DNA of 64,000 nucleotides. Origin: RUG11237 sp050874665. GTDB taxonomy: Bacteria > Bacillota > Clostridia > Lachnospirales > Lachnospiraceae. The position numbers and the translations under genes were made by a program. The notes beneath the pieces are model-generated. The model did no database searches. It saw only the letters and a program-made list of their open reading frames with translations, and was not told the origin of the DNA. Location: assembly GCA_050874665.1 (NCBI GenBank), contig JBNMLC010000012.1:24824-88823 (forward strand), in the 5' to 3' direction. This document shows positions 6,221 through 13,682 of this stretch, piece after piece. Numbering within the stretch: the first letter of the stretch is position 1; each line of letters begins with the position of its first letter.

Positions 6221-8362
6221 CTAAAACTTCATTGTCAGCTTAATTTGTTTTCTCTCCATATCTACGCTTAAAACCTTCACTTCAATGATATCCCCAATAG
6301 ACAGCACTTCCATAGGATGCTTGATGAAACGATCTGTAATCTGTGAAATATGAAGCAGGCCATCTTGATGTACACCGATGTCTACAAAGGCTCCAAAATC
6401 AATTACATTTCGGACGGTTCCCTTTAAAATCATTCCTTCTTTTAAATCTTTCATATCAAGAACATCTGTTCGCAGTACCGGTTTTGGCATTTCATCACGC
6501 GGATCTCGAGCCGGTTTCTCCAGTTCCTTTACGATATCCTGAAGTGTAATTTCACCCACGTTCAATTCTTCAGAAAGTTTATGATAATCTTTTATTTTCT
6601 TAGAAAGGCCTGCAAGGTTTCCTGCTATCACGTCCTCCGGAGTATATCCTAATTTCTTCAAAAGTTCCGTAGCAGCTTCATAACTTTCCGGATGCACACT
6701 GGTAGCATCTAGTGGATTCTTTCCACCGCCAATACGCAAAAAGCCCGCACACTGTTCAAAAGCTTTTGGTCCTAATTTTCCTACTTTTAATAATTCCTTT
6801 CGATCCTGAAACCTTCCATTGTCTTCACGATATGCTACTATATTTTTTGCAATCACTTTAGATACACCGGAAATATACTCAAGCAAGGAAGCGGATGCCG
6901 TATTCAAATCCACCCCGACTTTGTTAACGCAGTCCTCCACAACTCCTGATAACGCTTCACTCAGCTTTTTCTGGTTCATGTCATGCTGGTACTGCCCAAC
7001 ACCAATAGACTTTGGATCAATTTTGACCAATTCTGCCAATGGATCCTGTAATCTTCTCGCAATTGACGCAGCACTACGCTGCCCAACATCAAAATTTGGA
7101 AATTCTTCCGTTGCCAGCTTACTCGCTGAATACACAGAAGCTCCCGCTTCATTCACAATTACATACTGTACCGGAGTATCAAGCTCTTTTAGTAACTCTA
7201 CAATAATCTGCTCCGACTCACGGGAAGCAGTTCCATTTCCCACCGAAATCAAGGAAATGTTATATTTTTGAATCATTTGCTTTAGAATTTTTTTGGACTC
7301 TTCGACTTTGTTTTGCGGCTCTGTAGGATAAATCACCTTAGTATCTAATACCTTGCCGGTTTCATCCACGACTGCCAGCTTACATCCCGTACGGAAGGCC
7401 GGATCCCAGCCTAATACTACATGTCCTACAATCGGCGGCTGCATTAAAAGCTGGGTCAGATTTTTTCCAAATACTTCAATTGCACTGTCCTCTGCTTTTT
7501 CTGTCAAATCATTTCTAATCTCACGCTCTATAGCCGGTGCAATCAGTCGTTTATAACTGTCGGCGGTAACCTCTTTTAAAATTGGTGTAGTATAAGGATT
7601 TTCCTTTACAATCACCTTATGATCTAAATAGGCAATAATTGATTCCTCCGGTGCCTCAACCTTTACATTTAAAATCTTATCTTTCTCTCCACGATTCATG
7701 GCAAGTATGCGGTACCCAGGCACTTTATTTAATTTCTGAGTAAAATTGTAATAAGTCTCATATACGGACTTTTCTTCTTCACTCTTTGCCAAAGATATGA
7801 TATTTCCCTCTTTCATTGTAAGATTGCGAATATAAATACGGTAATCTGCTTCTTCTGAAATCGATTCAGCAATAATATCCTTTGCCCCATCTAAAGCTTC
7901 TTTTACATCAGCTACTTCTTTTTCCTCTGAAATATATTTTTCTGCTTCTTTTTCTACCGGCTCTGTAGACATCTGAAGTAATATATAATTTGCCAGTCCC
8001 TCTAATCCTTTTTCTTTTGCAATGGTTGCCCTGGTACGTCTTTTCGGACGATATGGACGATATAAATCATCTACCAAAGAAAGAGTTTCTGCTGCAATAA
8101 TTCGTTCCTTTAATTCTTCTGTAAGTTTTCCCTGTTCTTCAATACTAGATAACACCTGTTCTTTTTTCTCTTCTAAATTTCTTAAATATGTCAGTCGTTC
8201 ATGAAGTTTTCTAAGCTGCTCATCGTTTAAAGTTCCAGTAGCCTCTTTACGATATCTTGAAATAAAAGGAATGGTATTTCCTTCATCCATCAATTTTACA
8301 GCGGCTTCCACCTGCCAGTTTTTTACAGATAATTCTCCTGCAATAACCTTAATAATATCCAT
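6221..8362 (-). CDS. tex: Tex family RNA-binding transcription accessory protein
   Basis: The 713-residue protein has the Tex layout: N-terminal helical domain with the FISRYRKEATGTLNDEQLR signature, a YqgF-like RNase H fold (VLGWDPAFRTGCKLAVVD at about residue 315), helix-hairpin-helix motifs (LNTASASLLEYISGVS, then ELLKVGKLGPKAFEQCAGFL), and a C-terminal S1 domain (GMILKGTVRNVIDFGAFVDI). Tex proteins bind nucleic acid and act in transcription fidelity or RNA handling; the precise role is unsettled in the family. The ATG is preceded by AAGGAAA. The gene stands alone between a DUF2752 gene and the glnK promoter. Confidence 0.93.
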   Translation of the reverse strand: MDIIKVIAGELSVKNWQVEAAVKLMDEGNTIPFISRYRKEATGTLNDEQLRKLHERLTYLRNLEEKKEQVLSSIEEQGKLTEELKERIIAAETLSLVDDLYRPYRPKRRTRATIAKEKGLEGLANYILLQMSTEPVEKEAEKYISEEKEVADVKEALDGAKDIIAESISEEADYRIYIRNLTMKEGNIISLAKSEEEKSVYETYYNFTQKLNKVPGYRILAMNRGEKDKILNVKVEAPEESIIAYLDHKVIVKENPYTTPILKEVTADSYKRLIAPAIEREIRNDLTEKAEDSAIEVFGKNLTQLLMQPPIVGHVVLGWDPAFRTGCKLAVVDETGKVLDTKVIYPTEPQNKVEESKKILKQMIQKYNISLISVGNGTASRESEQIIVELLKELDTPVQYVIVNEAGASVYSASKLATEEFPNFDVGQRSAASIARRLQDPLAELVKIDPKSIGVGQYQHDMNQKKLSEALSGVVEDCVNKVGVDLNTASASLLEYISGVSKVIAKNIVAYREDNGRFQDRKELLKVGKLGPKAFEQCAGFLRIGGGKNPLDATSVHPESYEAATELLKKLGYTPEDVIAGNLAGLSKKIKDYHKLSEELNVGEITLQDIVKELEKPARDPRDEMPKPVLRTDVLDMKDLKEGMILKGTVRNVIDFGAFVDIGVHQDGLLHISQITDRFIKHPMEVLSIGDIIEVKVLSVDMERKQIKLTMKF

Positions 8363-8382
8363 TTGTTATTTCCTTCCTAAAC

Positions 8383-8799
8383 CTATAAATTATATGTGTT
8401 ATTCAAAAAAATATATATATTTTGCAAAATCCAATTTACAATAATAATTACCACACCGCCATATAAATACCCATGACGATATTTTAAGCCTATTTTCCAC
8501 CTATTCTTTACAAGTATCTGTGCAGTGTTGCTAATCATAAAAATTCCCGCAATGGTTGCACAATATAATACGAATGGGTGATACAAAAAAGACGTGCCTA
8601 TTCTTCCCTGCAATAATGCTCTGACAGCTCTGGTTCCACCACAGCCCGGACAATAATAACCGGTTACAAAACGAAATCCACAAGGAGGCACTAATTTTAA
8701 AAAATCAAATTTTACTACGTTTAAAATTATTCCCATAAGAAGAACAATCAGGGTTGCCGCACAACCTAATATATACAATTGCTTTTCTGTTTTTTCCAT
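8383..8799 (-). CDS. DUF2752 small membrane protein
   Basis: A 138-residue protein with three or four hydrophobic segments and the family's cysteine motif GYYCPGCGGTRAVRALL in the middle. The function of DUF2752 is unknown; the CPxCGxTRA-like motif suggests a metal or redox site facing the membrane surface. It follows a DUF4190-like membrane protein on the same strand, a pairing I believe is common in Clostridia, but a terminator hairpin separates the two. The stop lies 20 bases before the tex start codon, so this gene may be co-transcribed with tex. Confidence 0.8.
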   Translation of the reverse strand: MEKTEKQLYILGCAATLIVLLMGIILNVVKFDFLKLVPPCGFRFVTGYYCPGCGGTRAVRALLQGRIGTSFLYHPFVLYCATIAGIFMISNTAQILVKNRWKIGLKYRHGYLYGGVVIIIVNWILQNIYIFLNNTYNL

Positions 8800-8821
8800 A
8801 TCTTTTTGTCCTTTATGTGGT

Positions 8822-8856
8822 AAAAAAGCTATAAGGCTTTCACCTTATAGCTTTTT
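8822..8856 (-). terminator. Intrinsic terminator after the DUF4190-like gene
   Basis: A perfect 10-bp stem (8827-8836 with 8843-8852) and a 6-base loop with T runs on both flanks. On the minus strand it follows the stop at 8878. Confidence 0.8.
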
Positions 8857-8877
8857 CACAGTTTGTACTCTATCATA

Positions 8878-9231
8878 TTATTGAACATTGTTCAAAATCT
8901 CATTGTACATTTCCTGATATTTTGGTGTCTGCATAACTACAAGACCGAACACAAAATATGCGATGGTAAGTACTAAACCTATAATAGAAAGAATCATACC
9001 AATTGTTGCCATTGTTTCCATCTTTCCTGTAGATGATTTTGACTTAGAAATAATTGCCAGTACAATACCTACGACGCCAAGAATTACTGCCAAGTAAATG
9101 CAACAGCATGAAAGTATTGATATAATACCAACTACTAAAGAAGCAACTGCCAAACCATGTCCGTCATTGCTCTGTGGTTGTTCCGGCTGTGGTGTGTAAT
9201 TAAAGTTTCCATCATTAAAATTGTTATCCAT
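8878..9231 (-). CDS. DUF4190-like small membrane protein
   Basis: A 117-residue protein with a polar, Asn/Pro/Gln-rich N-terminus (about 28 residues), then two hydrophobic hairpins: GLAVASLVVGIISILSCCC with YLAVILGVVGIVLAII, and MATIGMILSIIGLVLTI with AYFVFGLVVM. The repeated small-residue membrane hairpin is typical of DUF4190 and related TM2-like families, whose role is not known. The CCC run in the first segment could be lipid-modified, which is speculative. It forms a single-gene unit ended by a clear terminator. Confidence 0.75.
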   Translation of the reverse strand: MDNNFNDGNFNYTPQPEQPQSNDGHGLAVASLVVGIISILSCCCIYLAVILGVVGIVLAIISKSKSSTGKMETMATIGMILSIIGLVLTIAYFVFGLVVMQTPKYQEMYNEILNNVQ

Positions 9232-9374
9232 GTTCTCCTCCCCTATGTTATATTTCTTATTTTTGTCAAACCAAAGAGTATTTTAACACGTAACACCAAT
9301 TATTTCAATGTTTTTTTACACTTTTTGCCACTCTTTCCGTTACCTGGAACAATTTTCTGTTCTATTTTATGTGT

Positions 9375-10586
9375 TTAATCTTCCAAACGAATCCTATGAA
9401 TCATTCCTGTAACTTTTTCAGCTTTCTCTGCAAATTCAGCTTCTGTCATAACTTCTGTGATAAAACCAAATTCTCCCGCAATACCGGCATCTACAATACT
9501 TATCTTTCCAAATACATTTTCCATATCTGCGGCTTTTCCTGCATCACCTTTTACACGTACAAAGAATCGTCTGCTTGCGTTTTTGATATCTGTTAATTCT
9601 AACTTTTTACTGCTCCAGAAGGTCATAATATTGTGCTGCAGATGCTTTGCTGCATCGACTACGTCCGCTACCACCGCACTTGCCGTCGGAAGCTTTCCTG
9701 CACCACTTCCATAAAACATTACATCACCTAATACATTACCATGTGCAAAAATCGCATTAAATACGTTGTTTACGCTATACAATGGATGAGATGGTGCTAC
9801 AAGGCAAGGGGCAACCATAGCATAGAAGCTGTCATTTACCTTCTTACTAGAAGCTAACAGCTTAATGGATCTTCCCATAGTTTTCGCATATTTAATATCT
9901 TCTGCTGTAATCTTTGTGATACCTTCTGTATAAATATCTTCGTAATCAACCTGTCTTCCAAATGCAAGGGAAGAAAGAATTGCAATCTTTCTACATGCAT
10001 CATAACCTTCTACATCTGCTTCCGGATTACGCTCTGCATACCCCTTATCCTGTGCATCTTTTAACACACTGTCAAAGTCAAGGCCTTCATCTGTCATTTT
10101 AGAAAGTATGTAGTTTGTGGTACCATTCAAAATACCGGTAATTACATCAATTTCATCTGCGGTCAGTGAGGAATTTAAAGGACGAATAATCGGTATTCCT
10201 CCACCAACACTTGCTTCAAATAAGAAGTTAATATTATTTTGCCTTGCTATTGCTAATAATTCTGCACCATGCTTTGCCACTAATTCTTTATTTGAAGTAC
10301 ACACACTCTTACCATTTTCTAATGCGCGTTTTACAAATGTATAGGCAGGCTCTACACCACCCATAACTTCAATTACAATCTGAATCTCAGGATCATTGGC
10401 AATCACTTCATAATCGTGAACAATTTTTTCCTGAATCGGATCACCCGGAAAATCTCTCAAATCAAGGACATACTTTAAATTCAATTCTTCTCCGGCTCTT
10501 TTGTTAATACTGTCTTTGTTGGTATCTAGTACTTCCACTACACCTGAACCAACGGTACCGTAACCTAATAATGCAATGTTTATCAT
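9375..10586 (-). CDS. hom: Homoserine dehydrogenase
   Basis: The 403-residue enzyme reduces aspartate semialdehyde to homoserine with NAD(P)H, the branch point to threonine and methionine. The Rossmann motif GYGTVGSGVVEVL opens the protein. The catalytic-domain signature is intact (GGGIPIIRPLNSSLTADEI, then GILNGTTNYILSKM and the AERNPEADVEGYDA stretch). The last 80 residues form a compact ACT-like regulatory domain (RRFFVRVKGDAGKAADMENVFGKIS). It starts 4 bases after the stop of an ACT-domain protein gene and is clearly in the same operon; the RBS AGGGAGTG overlaps that junction. The aspartokinase is not in this window. Confidence 0.95.
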   Translation of the reverse strand: MINIALLGYGTVGSGVVEVLDTNKDSINKRAGEELNLKYVLDLRDFPGDPIQEKIVHDYEVIANDPEIQIVIEVMGGVEPAYTFVKRALENGKSVCTSNKELVAKHGAELLAIARQNNINFLFEASVGGGIPIIRPLNSSLTADEIDVITGILNGTTNYILSKMTDEGLDFDSVLKDAQDKGYAERNPEADVEGYDACRKIAILSSLAFGRQVDYEDIYTEGITKITAEDIKYAKTMGRSIKLLASSKKVNDSFYAMVAPCLVAPSHPLYSVNNVFNAIFAHGNVLGDVMFYGSGAGKLPTASAVVADVVDAAKHLQHNIMTFWSSKKLELTDIKNASRRFFVRVKGDAGKAADMENVFGKISIVDAGIAGEFGFITEVMTEAEFAEKAEKVTGMIHRIRLED

Positions 10587-10590
10587 TTTT

Positions 10591-11034
10591 TCACTCCCTA
10601 GCTAAAATTTTAATGGAATGGATACCCTTTTGGCGCTCCATTTCCTCTATCATCTGCGAAACATCGTCCGTAGATGGCAATACTTCAACACTAAGTGTCA
10701 AAGTAGCGACTCCATTTACAGGTATACTTTGATGAATGGTCAATATATTGGCATGATATTCTGCCACAATCTTCAAAATATCCGACAGCAGTCCGGGCTC
10801 ATCATCCAACTGCAATACCATAGTAATTGTTCTTCCTTTGGCATTTTCATGGAAAGGAAAGATATCATCTTTATATTTGTAAAATGAACTTCTGCTGATT
10901 CCAACTCTGTCTGTTGCTTCCTGAATGGTAATTGCCTTCTCGGATTCGAGAAGTCTTTTCGCCTCTACGACTTTTAGAAGAACTTCTGGAACTGCCTTTT
11001 GTTTCACAACAAAATATTTATTTACCTCTGCCAT
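10591..11034 (-). CDS. ACT domain-containing protein (UPF0735/PheB type)
   Basis: The 147-residue protein has an N-terminal HTH-like half (AITIQEATDRVGISRSSFYKYKDDIFPF) and a C-terminal ACT domain (MVLQLDDEPGLLSDILKIVAEYHANILTIHQS). This is the UPF0735 family, usually found next to hom and thought to sense an amino acid; no activity is established. The ATG at 11034 is chosen because of GGGAG upstream; a TTG at 11061 would extend the protein by nine residues. It leads the hom operon and has a good promoter at 11121-11149. Confidence 0.85.
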   Translation of the reverse strand: MAEVNKYFVVKQKAVPEVLLKVVEAKRLLESEKAITIQEATDRVGISRSSFYKYKDDIFPFHENAKGRTITMVLQLDDEPGLLSDILKIVAEYHANILTIHQSIPVNGVATLTLSVEVLPSTDDVSQMIEEMERQKGIHSIKILARE

Positions 11035-11120
11035 CTTTCTAATCTCCCGAATGCCAGACAACAGTTTTTAACTGTTCCCTGTATGTTTGTTTGAGAAAAA
11101 CACTTGTTTTCACTAGAAAG

Positions 11121-11149
11121 ATATTAGCACAATCGGGAAGGGATTGCAA
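11121..11149 (-). promoter_or_regulatory. Predicted promoter of the ACT-hom operon
   Basis: TTGCAA (11144-11149), a 17-base spacer and TAATAT (11121-11126) on the minus strand, about 85 bases before the first start codon. Confidence 0.6.
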
Positions 11150-11171
11150 GGTTTTTTGCTAAGTATTAGAA

Positions 11172-11210
11172 CACAGGCGACGTTAGACTGTATTACCTAA
11201 CGCCGCCTGT
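11172..11210 (-). terminator. Hairpin downstream of the lipoprotein gene
   Basis: A 14-bp stem (11172-11185 with 11197-11210) whose only irregular position is a G-U wobble on the minus strand. There is no T run, so it is a probable but atypical terminator for the gene ending at 11253. Confidence 0.5.
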
Positions 11211-11252
11211 TAAAATATATCACTTATCTAAAAAGCTTATGATAACTTTAAT

Positions 11253-11714
11253 TTATGGGACAACTTTCAAAATACGCACCCCATCTTCATTCATAATTGT
11301 TATGTCATCTTCCGCCTCCAACTGATACGATATATCATCAAAATTGTAATCTACCCTAAACTGTAATGTTTCATAATTACCTGCCAACGAACAGACAACC
11401 TTCCCATCATTAACAAAATATATTTGAGAATCCGAATCCGATACACTATAATAGTAATCTTTTATCTTGCATCCGACTACTTCCTTAATACTTTCCCTGG
11501 AAGTATACGGCTTGAAGAAATATACCTTTTCCCATTCAAACTGAGTTAGTTCCTTCAAACTCATTTCCACCTCTACTCCATTCTCAAGTTCCATATAACC
11601 TATACTTTCGATTACCTGCTGTTTGTAGGGATTGTCTTCTTTCCCAATTCCGCAGCCGGAACATAACATTGCAATCAATAAAAAGCCAAGTAATGTACAT
11701 CTGTGTTTTTTCAT
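11253..11714 (-). CDS. Hypothetical lipoprotein
   Basis: A 153-residue protein with a lipoprotein signal: basic start MKKHR, hydrophobic core TLLGFLLIAML, then the lipobox with cysteine at about residue 21 (LCSGC). The mature part is acidic and rich in beta-type alternation (VEVEMSLKELTQFEWEKVYFF, then RVDYNFDDISYQLEAEDD). I do not recognise the family. It should be anchored to the outer face of the cytoplasmic membrane. It stands alone, with hairpins on both sides and AGGGAG upstream of the ATG. Confidence 0.8.
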   Translation of the reverse strand: MKKHRCTLLGFLLIAMLCSGCGIGKEDNPYKQQVIESIGYMELENGVEVEMSLKELTQFEWEKVYFFKPYTSRESIKEVVGCKIKDYYYSVSDSDSQIYFVNDGKVVCSLAGNYETLQFRVDYNFDDISYQLEAEDDITIMNEDGVRILKVVP

Positions 11715-11899
11715 GTTTTTCTCCCTTACTTCAATCCTTCTTTATTAGTACGCACTAATTTATTATTCTTTTCATTATTTTATTATCCCTCTCGATTTTG
11801 CATTATAATTTAAATATTTTTACATTATATTGTTTTATCTTGTCTTTGTCAATAATTGTTTTTGTATTTTTTTATGATTCATCAAATGTATTTAAACGC

Positions 11900-11938
11900 A
11901 GTGCTGGGGTGCGATTCTTCGAATCGCACCCCAGCACT
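11900..11938. repeat. Perfect 18-bp inverted repeat in the 337-base gap before the lipoprotein gene
   Basis: Arms 11900-11917 and 11921-11938 pair perfectly around a 3-base loop. There is no T run on either side. It lies in an otherwise featureless AT-rich gap (11715-12051) downstream of the CheW gene, so a terminator or RNA-processing role is possible. Nothing else is seen in the gap. Confidence 0.6.
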
Positions 11939-12051
11939 TAACTTAGAGCCTCAAATCTGAGACAAATCACTAAAACACTCTGTTTAATTTTTATACTTTT
12001 CAAATTCCTGTACAAGTTTACCCCATTTCGCATTAATTACTTTATATTGCT

Positions 12052-12516
12052 TTATGCTTCCTGCTCTTTCATAAATCCTTCTACATCCCGTTGTTCTTCT
12101 TCTGACAGTAATTCCTGTACATCCAGAATAATAATAAGATGATCTTGGAATTTTGCAATCTCCTTAATATAAGCCGTTTTTCCACCTTTAATAATCGTTG
12201 GTACTCCGCTGATAGCAGAAGACGGTATATCAGAAATTTCCTCCACTCCTTCTACCTCCACCGCAATCAGCATCTCACCTATTTTGGTAATAATCAATTG
12301 TGAATCCTCATCCGCTATGTCTGCAAAACCAAATTTCTTTGCAAGATTATACACAGGAACAATGACTCCCCTCAGATTAATAATTCCTTTGATATTTTCC
12401 GGTGCATTCGGTACAGCTACAATTTTCTGTTCCTTCTCAATCCCCATCACCAGATTAATATCCACTCCATACTTTTCTCCATGCAACTTAAATATCACTG
12501 GTTTTAATTCAGCCAT
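12052..12516 (-). CDS. cheW: CheW-like chemotaxis coupling protein
   Basis: The 154-residue single-domain CheW protein carries KPVIFKLHGEKYGVDINLVMGIEK at the start, the central signature APENIKGIINLRGVIVPVYNLAKKFG and the final DHLIIILDVQELL strand. CheW couples chemoreceptors to the kinase CheA. No other chemotaxis gene is nearby, so this may be a stand-alone copy supplementing the main cluster. The start follows GGAGGGTTATTATG-type spacing. It lies 15 bases downstream of prfB, so read-through from the secA-prfB block is likely. Confidence 0.9.
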   Translation of the reverse strand: MAELKPVIFKLHGEKYGVDINLVMGIEKEQKIVAVPNAPENIKGIINLRGVIVPVYNLAKKFGFADIADEDSQLIITKIGEMLIAVEVEGVEEISDIPSSAISGVPTIIKGGKTAYIKEIAKFQDHLIIILDVQELLSEEEQRDVEGFMKEQEA

Positions 12517-12530
12517 AATAACCCTCCTGA

Positions 12531-13647
12531 CTACTCATTATTATTTGTATTCAGCCATGCAAGATACCCATTAATAAAAGGATCTATTTTTCCATCCATG
12601 ACAGCATCCACATTGCTTATTTCAATATTCGTTCTATGATCCTTTACCATAGTATAAGGCTGCATTACATAAGAACGAATTTGATTTCCCCATCCTATTT
12701 CTTTTACCTCTCCACGTATCCCGGATGCCTTTTCTGCCTGTTCCTGCTGCTTCAATAAATAAAGCTTGGCTTTTAACATTTGCATAGCCTTATCTTTATT
12801 GCTATGCTGGGAACGTTCATTCTGACATTGCACTACAATCCCCGTTGGGAGATGTGTAATACGAATTGCCGATGATGTCTTGTTGATATGCTGTCCACCT
12901 GCACCGCTGGAACGATACGTATCAATTCGCAAATCATCATCATTAATTTCAATATCAATATCTTCTTCAATATCTGGCATAACATCCAGGGAAGCAAACG
13001 AGGTCTGCCTTTTTCCTGCTGCATTAAACGGCGAAATACGCACCAGACGGTGTACGCCTTTTTCGGCTTTTAAAAATCCATAGGCATTCTCACCATTTAC
13101 CTGAAAGGTAACCGATTTAATTCCGGCTTCTTCTCCTTCCAGATAATCCAGTTCTTCCGTTGAGTATCCCTTGCTTTCTGCCCACCTTAAATACATACGG
13201 TACAACATACTTACCCAGTCGCACGCTTCCGTACCGCCTGCACCGGAATGAAGTGTCAATATGGCATTATCTTTATCGTATTCCCCGGAAAGTAATGTTT
13301 TTGTCTTAATAGCCTCATACTCACTTTCCAGTTCCTGAAGTTGTGCCTCGATTTCGGGAATCACGGAAGAATCATTTTCTTCATATCCCATTTCGAGAAG
13401 AATTTCTATTTCTTCATATAAATCTGTAAGTTTCTGATATGTTTCCACATCATCCTTCAGGCTTTTTAATTCCTTCATCAGATTCTGTGAACGTTCCGCA
13501 TTATCCCAAAAGGAAGCAGCTTCCATATCTTTTTCTAATTCTTCAATTCTTTGACTTTTTGCTGCTAAGTCAAAGTGAATCCCTCAATTCTGTTAATGGC
13601 ACTTTATATTCGTTCAGACGTGTTTTAAACTCATCTAATTCTACCAT
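12531..13647 (-). CDS. prfB: Peptide chain release factor 2, made by programmed +1 frameshift
   Basis: RF2 ends translation at UGA and UAA. A short frame starts at ATG 13647 (RBS AGAGGTG) and runs 25 codons to TGA at 13572-13570; the stop follows CTT, giving the classic slippery CTT-TGA-C. A +1 shift there joins it to the long frame ending at 12531, for about 371 residues, the normal RF2 length. GAGGG just upstream can serve as the internal Shine-Dalgarno stimulator. In the long frame SPF (RISPFNAAGKRQTS) and GGQ (SSGAGGQHINKTSS) are both present, so it is RF2 rather than RF1. The arrangement lets low RF2 levels promote their own synthesis. Confidence 0.93.
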
Positions 13648-13682
13648 ATTTTCACCTCTTTCATATAGATTATATATCGGCT

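Noticed and set aside
11062..11252. T-box or other amino-acid leader before the ACT-hom operon
   Set aside because: No T-box sequence or specifier-like stem is visible, only a promoter and a hairpin.
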